A stretch of 6,405 nucleotides of DNA from an uncultured Acetatifactor sp. (GCA_910585615.1 CAJUFO010000136.1:1-6405), one strand, 5' to 3'. Counted from the first letter of the stretch, positions 1-6,367 are shown. The notes: generated by a model from the letters alone, not told the origin. A program made the numbers and translations.

Positions 1-495
1 GTGGATGGGAATCTCCCGGATCAGCTCCGTCCATTTCCCTTCCCGCACCATTTCCTCCAGCTCTTCCTTCGTCCCGGCATTGTGGCCGATGACGATGGTA
101 GCGTCATCCTTGCAGTCACAGATGAACCAGCACTCCGTCTTGCCCAGACTGCCGTTCTCGTGGACCTGCGCGTAGGCATCGTCCGGATGCACCTGGATGC
201 TCAGGTCGTCCTGAGCATCGATGATCTTCGTCAGCAGGGGATACCTGTCATAGGGCAGGTTCCCGAAAAGCTCCGGATGCTCCGCCCAGAGCCAGGACAG
301 CGTCTTCCCCTCATATGACCCGCTGCGGACAGTCCCGTCCCCCTCCGGGTGGGCGGAGATTCCCCAGCACTCTCCCAGGTCATCTCCCTCCACCGGATAG
401 CCGAACATCTCACGCAGCTTTGAGCCGCCCCAGATATTATGGGTACACACAGGATTCAATAACAGCAGCTCCCGCACCTGATTCTTTTCTGTCAT
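1..495 (-). CDS. manA: Mannose-6-phosphate isomerase, class I (partial, C-terminus outside window)
   Basis: This cytoplasmic zinc enzyme interconverts mannose-6-P and fructose-6-P. The ATG at 495 is followed by 165 codons open to the left edge; the family usually has about 310-320 residues, so roughly the N-terminal half is present. Visible family motifs are IWGG (21-24), the GECWGISAHP block (41-50), PLLTKIIDAQDDLSIQVHPDD (86-106) and the LGKTECW block (117-123). Q101 and H103 of QVHPDD and E121 of GKTE match the metal-site residues of this cupin family; the last histidine ligand would lie past the edge. The start is set by an AGGAG at 504-508, 8 nt upstream; an ATG five bases earlier hits a stop after one codon. 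The gene lies 51 nt after the fructokinase stop with no visible promoter or terminator between them, so it is probably co-transcribed. It resembles the Firmicutes short-form ManA (compare GmuF of B. subtilis). Confidence 0.93.
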   Translation of the reverse strand, partial: MTEKNQVRELLLLNPVCTHNIWGGSKLREMFGYPVEGDDLGECWGISAHPEGDGTVRSGSYEGKTLSWLWAEHPELFGNLPYDRYPLLTKIIDAQDDLSIQVHPDDAYAQVHENGSLGKTECWFICDCKDDATIVIGHNAGTKEELEEMVREGKWTELIREIPIH

Positions 496-503
496 CTCAT
501 TTT

Positions 504-508
504 CTCCT
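504..508 (-). promoter_or_regulatory. Ribosome binding site of manA
   Basis: Read on the minus strand this is AGGAG, 8 nt before the ATG at 495. It decides the manA start over the ATG at 500, which is followed two codons later by TGA. The stretch just before it (510-531) is very AT-rich. Confidence 0.8.
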
Positions 509-546
509 AAATTAAAATATTTTGATTTTTGCCAAGCGTCAGGAGC

Positions 547-1419
547 TTACCCCAGTGCATCCAGCCCCAGCTTAATCGCGCCCATGATTCCGGGATCCTC
601 CCCCAGCGCAGGCGGCACGATGTACTGGTCGATGTGCTCCGTGATCATCTCATGGGCCACATAGCCGTTCAGCAGGTTCAGCACTTCCTTCCTGACCATG
701 CCGAAGAGCTTCTCCTGGTGCATGACGCCGCCCCAGAGGATGATCTTCTGCGGGGAGTACGAAAATATGTAGTCCGTGATGGCCTGGGCGATGTAATAGG
801 CCTCCATCTCCCATACCTCGTCCCTGTCCGCCAGCTCCGCAGCCTTTTTGCCCCAGCGGGCCTCGATGGACGGCCCTGCGGCCAGCCCCTCCACGCAGTT
901 TTTATGGAAAGGGCATTTCCCTTCATAGGTATCCTTGGGATGCCTGATCAGCAGGATATGTCCCCCCTCCGGATGCACCAGCCCGTGCAGCAGCCCGCCG
1001 TTCACATAGACGCCTACGCCCACGCCCGTGCCGATGGTGATATAGATGGCGCTGTCCAGGCCCTTGGCCGCGCCCCAGGTCACCTCTCCCAGCACCGCGC
1101 CGTTCACGTCCGTGTCAAACCCTACGGGCACGCCCAGGGCGTCCTTGAAGGCTCCCACGATGTCGCAGTTCCCCCAGCCGGGCTTGGGCGTCTTGGTGAT
1201 ATAGCCGTAGGTCCTGGACTGCCTGTTCAAATCCAACGGGCCGAAGCACCCGATGCCCAGCGCCTGGATGTCCCAGTTCCTGTAATAGGCTATCATATCC
1301 GCGAAAGTCTCCTCCGGCTGCCTTGTGGGGAAGGATGTCCTGTCCTTGATGACGCCGTTCTCGTCCCCCACCGCGCATACCATCTTCGTGCCGCCTGCCT
1401 CGATTCCTCCTATTAACAT
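547..1419 (-). CDS. scrK: ROK-family fructokinase
   Basis: This 290-residue protein is a sugar kinase of the ROK family, most like the Firmicutes fructokinases (B. subtilis GmuE/YdhR type) that make fructose-6-P from fructose and ATP in the cytoplasm. Visible motifs are the N-terminal phosphate loop GGIEAGGTK (4-12), FDTDVNGA (101-108) with the likely catalytic base D104, and the second phosphate loop IGTGVGVG (129-136). The ROK zinc site follows: H154 of HPEGGH, then C169, H172 and C175 in the GKCPFHKNC stretch. EGLAAGPSIEARWG (177-190) is typical of the fructokinase subgroup. The length is normal and the frame is intact. The ATG at 1419 follows a strong AAGGAGGAG at 1425-1433. ManA lies 51 nt downstream and uses the product. 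Glucose or mannose as substrate cannot be excluded from sequence alone. The symbol follows common Firmicutes usage. Confidence 0.9.
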   Translation of the reverse strand: MLIGGIEAGGTKMVCAVGDENGVIKDRTSFPTRQPEETFADMIAYYRNWDIQALGIGCFGPLDLNRQSRTYGYITKTPKPGWGNCDIVGAFKDALGVPVGFDTDVNGAVLGEVTWGAAKGLDSAIYITIGTGVGVGVYVNGGLLHGLVHPEGGHILLIRHPKDTYEGKCPFHKNCVEGLAAGPSIEARWGKKAAELADRDEVWEMEAYYIAQAITDYIFSYSPQKIILWGGVMHQEKLFGMVRKEVLNLLNGYVAHEMITEHIDQYIVPPALGEDPGIMGAIKLGLDALG

Positions 1420-1424
1420 GCTTT

Positions 1425-1433
1425 CTCCTCCTT
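1425..1433 (-). promoter_or_regulatory. Ribosome binding site of the fructokinase gene
   Basis: The minus strand reads AAGGAGGAG, ending 5 nt before the ATG at 1419. It is a near-ideal Shine-Dalgarno sequence and supports that start. Confidence 0.85.
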
Positions 1434-1445
1434 GACAAAATAATG

Positions 1446-1475
1446 TTCGTGCAATTACTGTCCATTATACACGAA
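1446..1475. repeat. Short inverted repeat spanning the fructokinase -10 region
   Basis: TTCGTG at 1446-1451 and CACGAA at 1470-1475 are perfect 6-bp inverted arms separated by 18 bp. They bracket the TATAAT and the expected transcript start. The position suits a repressor operator, but arms this short can arise by chance and no regulator gene is in the window. Confidence 0.3.
1464..1469 (-). promoter_or_regulatory. Candidate -10 box of the fructokinase-manA transcript
   Basis: The minus strand reads a perfect TATAAT here, which would place the transcript start near 1457 and give a leader of about 37 nt. No convincing -35 box is found at 16-18 bp spacing (ACCATT, TACCAT or CTACCA). The promoter may therefore be weak or activator-dependent. 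It lies downstream of the fucI terminator, so it could give this pair independent control. Confidence 0.55.
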
Positions 1476-1562
1476 ACGGGCGGCAAATGGTAGTCCTATT
1501 TTTGATATGAATCTTTCTGTCCCGATTTCTCTGTTTTTTCTATCCGCGCTGCCCTGGTGAGA

Positions 1563-1603
1563 TGAAGAAAACGGCAGGATGCCCATCTCGGGCACTCTGC
1601 CGT
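1563..1603 (-). terminator. Rho-independent terminator of fucI
   Basis: ACGGCAG (1571-1577) pairs with CTGCCGT (1597-1603), and the inner TGCCC (1580-1584) pairs with GGGCA (1590-1594) around the 5-nt loop ATCTC. On the minus strand the stem is about 14 bp with one mismatch and one wobble, followed by TTTTCTTC. It begins about 32 nt after the fucI stop. It should end the fucI transcript before the fructokinase promoter; readthrough is possible because the T-run is interrupted by C. Confidence 0.85.
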
Positions 1604-1635
1604 CTTCCCTGATACCTTTATCTACTTCTCATACC

Positions 1636-3429
1636 TTACTTGTACATAGGCCCGTAAGCCGCGCACGCGCGGTAGTCCTGGCCTTCCTTGTCCATGCCGA
1701 AAGCGTTCCATGCCGCGGGACGGAAAACCTTGTCCTCAGGCACATTGTGCATGCACACGGGGATGCGCAGCATGGAGCACATGGTAATCAGATCCGCGCC
1801 GATATGGCCGTAGCTGATAGCGCCGTGGTTGGCTCCCCAGTTGTTCATTACATCGTAGGCCGTCTTGAAGGCGCCCTCTCCTGTGGTCCTGGGCGCGAAC
1901 CAGGTGCAGGGCCATGTGTAGTCGGTGCGTTTCCACAGCTTGTCCGTCACCTCGTCGGGCAGATGGATGGTCCAGCCCTCCGCAATCTGCAGCACGGGCC
2001 CCAGCCCCTTCACCAGGTTCAGGCGGATCATGGTAGCGGGCATCTGTGCCTCCGTCACAAAGCGGGAGGAATACCCGCCGCCGCGGAAATAGCCGAAGTC
2101 AGCCGCGTTCCAGGTAGTGGCCTCCATGATGGCTTTCTGATCCGCCTCGGTGACCTCGTACCAGGGTTTCATGACGCTGTTGCCCTCCGCATCCTTCGCC
2201 TGTCCGTTGGCATCCAGGCAGGCCGCGCCGGAGTTGATCAGGTGGATGAATCCGCCGGCCTCCTTAGCTATGCCCTCCAGCTCGTAGCCCGTGGCCTTCT
2301 TCACAGCCTCAGGGCTCCAGTAGGTGCGCACGTCCGCGAAAATCTGGGCACGGTTGGTGAGGAGCTTCATGAACAGCATCCCCAGGCCGTTCAGGGTATC
2401 GTTCTCCGTGGCCAGTATGTAGGGCTCCCTTGCGCCGTTCCAGTCGAAGGAAGTGTTCAGCATGGCCTCGGGGAAGTCGCAGTTGGGATAGAAGTCCGTC
2501 CACTGCCTCTGTCCCTGGAAGCCTGCGGCGATGGCATTGTGGCCCACCATCTCCTCCTCCCGGCCTTCGGGCAGGTTCTTGTTGCCGTTCATCAGGTCCT
2601 TGATGATGCACATCATCTTGACTACGAACTCCCAGTCCTTATCCTTCTCCTCCCTGGTCTTCTGGACGGCTTCCGGATTCTTGTCGAAGCCCTCCTTGCA
2701 GTTGGCCTTCACCCAGGCCAGGGCCTTCTCATACTCGGCCTGGTCGTAGATGCCCTCTGTCATGCGGCGGATGATCTCCACCTCGTCCACGGACTCCACC
2801 CGCATCCCCAGGTACTCCTCGATGAAGGCAGGGTCGATGATGGAGCCGCCGATGCCCATGCAGATGGAACCGATCTGCAGGTAGGATTTCCCACGCATGG
2901 TGGCCACTGCCACTGCGGCCCGGCCGAAGCGCAGGAGCTTCTCCTTCACGTCCTCAGGGATGGATGCGTCGTCCGCCTCCTGCACGTCATGGCCGTAGAT
3001 GCCGAAAGCGGGCAGGCCCTTCTGGGCATGGGTGGCCAGCACTGACGCCAGGTATACCGCGCCGGGGCGCTCGGTTCCGTTGAAGCCCCAGACGCCCTTG
3101 ATGGTCTTCGGATCCATGTCCATGGTCTCCGCGCCGTAGCACCAGCAGGGTGTCACGGTGAGGGTGATGTCCACCCCAGCCTTGCGGAACTTGTCCGCGC
3201 ATGCGGCGGTCTCGCCCACGCGTCCGATGGTAGTATCTGCGATGACCACCTTCACCGGCTCCCCGTTGGAATAGCGCAGGTTCTCCTCGAACAGCGCAGC
3301 CGCAGCCTTGGCCATGTTCATGGTCTGCTCCTCCAGGGACTCCCGCACCTTCAGGTATCCTCTCCTACCGTCGATGGTAGGACGGATGCCGATTACCGGA
3401 TAATCGCCAATCAACCTGTTCTCTGCCAT
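1636..3429 (-). CDS. fucI: L-fucose isomerase
   Basis: This cytoplasmic Mn-dependent ketol isomerase converts L-fucose to L-fuculose; the family also accepts D-arabinose. The 597 residues align along their whole length with my memory of E. coli FucI (591 residues). Shared blocks include IGIRPTIDGRRG (13-24), VRESLEEQTMNMAK (28-41), TPCWCYGAETMDMDP (93-107), GFNGTERPGAVYLA (115-128), FQGQRQWTDFYPN (304-316) and GQDYRACAAYGPMYK at the end. The expected metal and catalytic residues are E342 (ATENDTLNG), D366 (FADVRTYW) and H535 (WGANHGA), matching E. coli E337, D361 and H528. I chose the ATG at 3429 because AGGAGG sits 7 nt upstream and the family begins there; an in-frame ATG at 3474 lies inside the predicted leader. 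The gene has its own promoter and terminator. No fuculokinase or aldolase gene accompanies it here. Confidence 0.97.
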   Translation of the reverse strand: MAENRLIGDYPVIGIRPTIDGRRGYLKVRESLEEQTMNMAKAAAALFEENLRYSNGEPVKVVIADTTIGRVGETAACADKFRKAGVDITLTVTPCWCYGAETMDMDPKTIKGVWGFNGTERPGAVYLASVLATHAQKGLPAFGIYGHDVQEADDASIPEDVKEKLLRFGRAAVAVATMRGKSYLQIGSICMGIGGSIIDPAFIEEYLGMRVESVDEVEIIRRMTEGIYDQAEYEKALAWVKANCKEGFDKNPEAVQKTREEKDKDWEFVVKMMCIIKDLMNGNKNLPEGREEEMVGHNAIAAGFQGQRQWTDFYPNCDFPEAMLNTSFDWNGAREPYILATENDTLNGLGMLFMKLLTNRAQIFADVRTYWSPEAVKKATGYELEGIAKEAGGFIHLINSGAACLDANGQAKDAEGNSVMKPWYEVTEADQKAIMEATTWNAADFGYFRGGGYSSRFVTEAQMPATMIRLNLVKGLGPVLQIAEGWTIHLPDEVTDKLWKRTDYTWPCTWFAPRTTGEGAFKTAYDVMNNWGANHGAISYGHIGADLITMCSMLRIPVCMHNVPEDKVFRPAAWNAFGMDKEGQDYRACAAYGPMYK

Positions 3430-3436
3430 TGTATGT

Positions 3437-3442
3437 CCTCCT
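3437..3442 (-). promoter_or_regulatory. Ribosome binding site of fucI
   Basis: The minus strand reads AGGAGG, 7 nt before the ATG at 3429. It selects this start over the in-frame ATG at 3474, which would add 15 residues encoded by leader DNA. Confidence 0.9.
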
Positions 3443-3450
3443 GTGAAATG

Positions 3451-3471
3451 TGATAAAAATATGATAAAAAT
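3451..3471. repeat. Tandem TGATAAAAAT repeat in the fucI leader
   Basis: TGATAAAAAT occurs at 3451-3460 and again at 3462-3471, a period of 11 bp, close to one helical turn. The copies fall about +6 to +26 from the predicted fucI transcript start. They could be a regulator site or simply AT-rich leader sequence that keeps the mRNA unstructured. Confidence 0.4.
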
Positions 3472-3482
3472 CAAGTGACTTC

Positions 3483-3510
3483 ATTATATCATATCGTCAT
3501 TTTTTTGCAA
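3483..3510 (-). promoter_or_regulatory. fucI promoter, sigma-A type with extended -10
   Basis: On the minus strand the -10 is a perfect TATAAT at 3483-3488, preceded by TG plus one base (3489-3491), which is the extended -10 element. TTGCAA at 3505-3510 is a 4-of-6 match to the -35 box at 16 bp spacing. Transcription should begin near 3476, giving a leader of about 47 nt. This separates fucI control from the upstream transporter operon. Confidence 0.75.
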
Positions 3511-3523
3511 GCTTATTTATCCT

Positions 3524-3542
3524 GGTTCGAACCGCTAAAGCG
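3524..3542. repeat. Paired palindromes upstream of the fucI -35 box
   Basis: GGTTCGAACC at 3524-3533 is a perfect 10-bp palindrome. It abuts CGCTAAAGCG at 3533-3542, which has 4-bp inverted arms. They sit 13 to 32 bp upstream of the -35 box, a suitable place for an activator or repressor. They also lie in the 3' region of the permease gene, but with no T-run they do not look like a terminator. Confidence 0.35.
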
Positions 3543-3575
3543 CCCAATTCTTTCTCTATTTCCATCCGCCCACGC

Positions 3576-5159
3576 TCACCCCGCCCGCAGCCGGAAGGTC
3601 TTCGGCGCCAGCTTATACACCAATACGCAGGCGATGATGCCGTACAGCACGCAGAACACGATCGTCATGCCCCCGAACAGCAGCGTGGGCATCCTTAGCT
3701 GCATCAGGAAATAGCAGACCATATAGGTGGCTATGGAGACCAGCTTGTAGGTTCCGCCCTTCAGCTGGGTCCCCACCGTGTAGGGCTGGAGCAGATAATA
3801 AATCGTAAGATAATGAACGGAAAAGAACAGGCTCATGCACACCGTGGAGACCACCAGCACGATGTAGTTCACTGGCTGATCCGTGCCGCCGGAGGCAAAG
3901 AGGATCAGCGCCAGCCCCGCACCGATGATGAACGCCGGGACCGCGTTAATCTTCATGATCTCCCGCAGTCGTATCCGGAACAGCTTCAGCACGAAGCCCG
4001 GCCTCTTATATACGGAATACGTCAGCAGGCTGTGGTCGCAGTTCATGAACAGGGCCTGGGTAAAGCCCGTCCCCCGGTTGATGGCATATAAGATGAACGC
4101 GAAATAGGGCAGCCAGGTCATGACCAGATTGTTGGCTATGGGACGCAACTGCGGCTTCAGGAACAGGGCAAGCAGCGCGCCGCAGACAAGGGCCGCGCAT
4201 ACATAGGAAATCCTTTCCGCCGACTTCCACAGGATTTTCCGGTGCCGCAGGATGAAGAGCTCATTGAGGTATTCGAAGCCGCTTTTCCTGCTGGTGACGG
4301 ACACGTCCGCGGATATCTTCTTCTCGTTCGCCGCCTTTATGGTCTGGGCATTCCGCGCCGGGGCGTCCATCTGGAACATGGTGTCCGCCAGAAGTCCCCT
4401 GCACACCTCCCTATACCCCTGGAACCTGTAGATTCCCGGGATGCAGGCCGCTCCTATGAGGATAGAGAGCAGGGACAGCGCGGCGGGAACGGCCAAAGGC
4501 AGCACCAGGCCAAAGGCAGGCAGTCCGTAGGCCAGCCCCAACAGCAGGGCTATCCCCAGCCACTGAAATTTATCAAGCCTGCTTTCATTATATACATTCC
4601 CTCGGAGCTTATAGTCCCGCAGCATATACGCCACATAGGACAGCTTGCAGCCCGCGATGGAGAACGGCAGCAGCGCACAGAGCCACGCCGGGACGCCGCT
4701 CAGGAGCCCGAACAGCAGGGCGAACGGCAGAAAGCCTATGACTGTCTTTAATATCGAACATCCGTAGTTCACCAGCGTGTATTCCCTGGCGTCCATCCGC
4801 ATCAGGAGGATGGCATAGTATTTGTCTTTGGAGGGGTTGAACAGCGCGGTGTTGGCATAGCAGCCGATGACCGTCAGGAACAGGAGGATATGGAGGAACA
4901 CGCCCTCTCCGGGGAGCCCGTCGTACAGTAGGCCAGGCAGAAAGACCATCAAAAGCAGGTACAGGCCCTTCCCCAGGAACACGGAGACCACCTCCCAAAT
5001 CGCCGAGAGTATATTGGCGAATATCTTAAGCCCCCACACCCCGTACAGGGCCTCCGGCAGGAGCCTCTTCACCAGGGGAATCTGTTTCAGGGAGTACAGG
5101 ATACCGTTCACCCGGTATGTATTTTTCAGGGAAAAGGATAAGATAAATGTTTTTTTCAA
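3576..5159 (-). CDS. Polytopic membrane protein, permease of an ABC-type transporter
   Basis: This 527-residue protein is the likely membrane partner of the ATPase encoded just upstream. I see about 12 hydrophobic segments, near residues 50-78, 86-106, 133-153, 157-178, 199-217, 219-241, 317-335, 343-361, 404-422, 430-451, 473-488 and 493-515. They fall in two sets of six around a polar central loop (about 243-315). This suggests a fused double permease rather than a simple six-helix ABC-2 protein. There is no signal peptide and no large extracellular domain. The start is TTG at 5159: AGGAGGT at 5166-5172 lies 6 nt away, whereas the in-frame ATG at 5285 would overlap the ATPase gene by 115 nt with a Gly/Pro/Arg-rich, non-membrane extension. 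The gap to the ATPase stop is 11 nt. Gene order suggests an exporter; the substrate is unknown. It may belong to a putative ABC exporter family of Firmicutes, but I cannot confirm that by eye. Confidence 0.82.
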   Translation of the reverse strand: MKKTFILSFSLKNTYRVNGILYSLKQIPLVKRLLPEALYGVWGLKIFANILSAIWEVVSVFLGKGLYLLLMVFLPGLLYDGLPGEGVFLHILLFLTVIGCYANTALFNPSKDKYYAILLMRMDAREYTLVNYGCSILKTVIGFLPFALLFGLLSGVPAWLCALLPFSIAGCKLSYVAYMLRDYKLRGNVYNESRLDKFQWLGIALLLGLAYGLPAFGLVLPLAVPAALSLLSILIGAACIPGIYRFQGYREVCRGLLADTMFQMDAPARNAQTIKAANEKKISADVSVTSRKSGFEYLNELFILRHRKILWKSAERISYVCAALVCGALLALFLKPQLRPIANNLVMTWLPYFAFILYAINRGTGFTQALFMNCDHSLLTYSVYKRPGFVLKLFRIRLREIMKINAVPAFIIGAGLALILFASGGTDQPVNYIVLVVSTVCMSLFFSVHYLTIYYLLQPYTVGTQLKGGTYKLVSIATYMVCYFLMQLRMPTLLFGGMTIVFCVLYGIIACVLVYKLAPKTFRLRAG

Positions 5160-5165
5160 GCGAAT

Positions 5166-5172
5166 ACCTCCT
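5166..5172 (-). promoter_or_regulatory. Ribosome binding site fixing the permease TTG start
   Basis: The minus strand reads AGGAGGT, overlapping the TAG stop of the ATPase gene (5171-5173) and lying 6 nt before TTG at 5159. The overlap suggests that ribosomes ending the ATPase reinitiate on the permease, keeping the two subunits in proportion. Confidence 0.8.
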
Positions 5173-5872
5173 ATGCCTGCTCCCGCAGGGCCGCGATGAT
5201 CTTCTCCCGGAACTCCTGGCCGTCCAGGTGGCTTTTCTCCACCACCTCCAGCTCCCCGTGGTTCAGCAGGATGATCTCGTCGCACAAATCCAGGGCCAGA
5301 TCCAGGAGATGGGTGGAGAAAATCGTGATGCGGCCCTGCTTTAAGGAGCGCAGGACCTCCTTCATCTCCTCCGCCACCACCACGTCCAGGGAGGTCAGCG
5401 GTTCGTCCAGCAGCAAGATGTTGGGCCTGGCGATGATGTTCACCAGCATCTGCATCTTGTTCTTCATGCCGTGGGAATAGTCCTTCAGCAGCTTGTCCCT
5501 GTCCTCCGGGGCGATGCCCATGAACGCGAAATACTCGTCCAGGGGCCTGGGCTGCCCGATGGTCTTCTCGTTGATGTCTATGAAAAACTTCAGGAATTCC
5601 CTTCCCGTGAGGAATTCCGGTACGGTAGGCGTGGAGAGCACATATCCGATGTCCTCTGCCACAAGGCTCCGCCGCCCCGTGTCCGTTTCCAGGAAGAATT
5701 CGCCGCCGTCCGCCTTGACATCCCGGTTGATGCAGTTGAACAGCGTGGTCTTGCCCGCGCCGTTGCGGCCCAGCAGGCCGTAGATTTTCCCCTCCTCGAA
5801 GGTGAAGTCGATGTCCCGCAGGACTTCCTTTTTCTCATAGTGTTTGGACAGATGTTCGATGATGAATTTCAT
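5171..5872 (-). CDS. ABC transporter ATP-binding protein
   Basis: This 233-residue nucleotide-binding subunit would power the permease encoded 11 nt downstream from the cytoplasmic face of the membrane. It has Walker A GRNGAGKTT (35-43), a divergent signature SHGMK (133-137) in place of LSGGQ, Walker B ILLLDEP (152-158) with catalytic E157, D-loop SLD (161-163) and the H-loop H188 in STH. The Q-loop region reads GYVLSTPTVPEFLTG (76-90) with no glutamine at the usual place. Both departures are common in ABC-2 type exporter ATPases. Length is normal for a stand-alone subunit. The ATG at 5872 is preceded by AAGGAG (5883-5888) at 10 nt, and the gene starts 27 nt after the small membrane-protein gene. 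Drug, peptide or lipid export are all possible; nothing here distinguishes them. Confidence 0.93.
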   Translation of the reverse strand: MKFIIEHLSKHYEKKEVLRDIDFTFEEGKIYGLLGRNGAGKTTLFNCINRDVKADGGEFFLETDTGRRSLVAEDIGYVLSTPTVPEFLTGREFLKFFIDINEKTIGQPRPLDEYFAFMGIAPEDRDKLLKDYSHGMKNKMQMLVNIIARPNILLLDEPLTSLDVVVAEEMKEVLRSLKQGRITIFSTHLLDLALDLCDEIILLNHGELEVVEKSHLDGQEFREKIIAALREQA

Positions 5873-5899
5873 AGATAAGCTTCTCCTTTTTGTCCGCAG

Positions 5900-6316
5900 T
5901 CACATCCTGCGGCGATAGTATTCCGCCAGGGCGAATTCCAGCAGCGCCTTTGCGCCGAATGCTCCCACCATAGCCAGGGTGACCCACAGGGGCCCGTCTG
6001 TCAGGATGGAAATCCAGGCGATTCCCATGACGGCCCATTGCAGGGCGGTTCCGGCTCCTGCCTGTGCCCGGCAGCGGATGGCCTCGTTGCGCTCATCCTT
6101 TGCCTCGATTTCGTTCATCCTGGCCTGTCCGGGATTGCGCTCCTCGAACCGTCCAAGCAGGAATCTCACGCAGCCCAGGGCGGCCAGCATGCTTCCCAGG
6201 CCGAACAGGATTCCGCCTGCCTTGTTCGGCAGAATGCCCTTCAGCGCAAAAGCGGTCAGCAAAATCAATATTCCGCAGATTCCCATAGCCAGGGCCCATT
6301 TGGTCTTACTCCTCAC
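5900..6316 (-). CDS. Small four-helix membrane protein of the ABC operon, function unknown
   Basis: This 138-residue protein has four hydrophobic segments (about 7-25, 33-54, 90-106 and 109-127). A charged cytoplasmic-looking loop (55-85) lies between the second and third and contains KDERNEAIRCRA (73-84). A DERN-type loop between membrane helix pairs recalls small DUF2178-like proteins often found beside ABC exporters in Firmicutes. That family link is from memory and tentative. The start is GTG at 6316, with AGGAGGT (6322-6328) 5 nt upstream. It is the first full-size gene of the operon, 27 nt before the ATPase. It could be an accessory or sensory subunit of the transporter. The GTG overlaps the stop of a possible 10-codon leader ORF. 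No catalytic motif is seen. Confidence 0.8.
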   Translation of the reverse strand: MRSKTKWALAMGICGILILLTAFALKGILPNKAGGILFGLGSMLAALGCVRFLLGRFEERNPGQARMNEIEAKDERNEAIRCRAQAGAGTALQWAVMGIAWISILTDGPLWVTLAMVGAFGAKALLEFALAEYYRRRM

Positions 6317-6345
6317 GGTTTACCTCCTCGACTGTTCCTTCTCAT
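6313..6345 (-). CDS. Possible 10-codon leader ORF
   Basis: The minus strand has AGGAGG (6353-6358), a 7-nt gap, ATG at 6345 and then ten codons encoding MRRNSRGGKP before TGA (6313-6315). The stop overlaps the GTG start of the membrane-protein gene as GTGA, and codons 7-8 (GGA GGT) are themselves that gene's Shine-Dalgarno core. The arrangement would suit translational coupling. The peptide is basic and matches nothing I know. It may have no function beyond loading ribosomes, or may be chance; it is too short to judge by composition. The same frame is closed upstream by TAG at 6391-6393. Confidence 0.4.
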   Translation of the reverse strand: MRRNSRGGKP

Positions 6346-6361
6346 GACGGTTCCTCCTCGT

Positions 6362-6367
6362 ATAATA
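6362..6367 (-). promoter_or_regulatory. Weak candidate -10 box of the ABC operon
   Basis: The minus strand reads TATTAT (5 of 6 to TATAAT) at the inner end of the inverted repeat. No good -35 is seen at normal spacing, and a start here would fall within the Shine-Dalgarno of the leader ORF. The real promoter may therefore lie beyond the right edge. I list it only because it is the only candidate in this gap. Confidence 0.2.

Noticed and set aside
529..1416. A 295-codon open frame on the plus strand opposite the fructokinase gene
   Set aside because: It is antisense to a complete ROK kinase with intact motifs, and its translation shows no family motif. It is a composition shadow.
1579..3045. 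A 488-codon open frame on the plus strand opposite fucI
   Set aside because: It lies wholly antisense to a clearly real, full-length FucI. Its translation is rich in His, Gly, Leu and Val with no recognisable domain, as expected from the complement of GC-rich codons.
3430..3474. Upstream ATG at 3474 that would lengthen FucI by 15 residues
   Set aside because: It lies almost at the predicted transcript start and has no Shine-Dalgarno in the leader, while AGGAGG is ideally placed for the ATG at 3429.
3524..3533. GGTTCGAACC as the T-loop of a tRNA or an integration-site remnant
   Set aside because: The flanking bases cannot form the 5-bp T-stem and no acceptor or anticodon arms are found nearby on either strand.
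3529..3548. Possible catabolite-repression (cre) site near GCGCTTT upstream of fucI
   Set aside because: Only the central seven bases match the symmetric cre consensus and the outer positions do not, so it is too weak to call.
5160..5285. ATG at 5285 as the permease start
   Set aside because: It would overlap the ATPase gene by 115 nt, and the added residues are Gly/Pro/Arg-rich, unlike the membrane protein. The TTG at 5159 has an ideal ribosome binding site.
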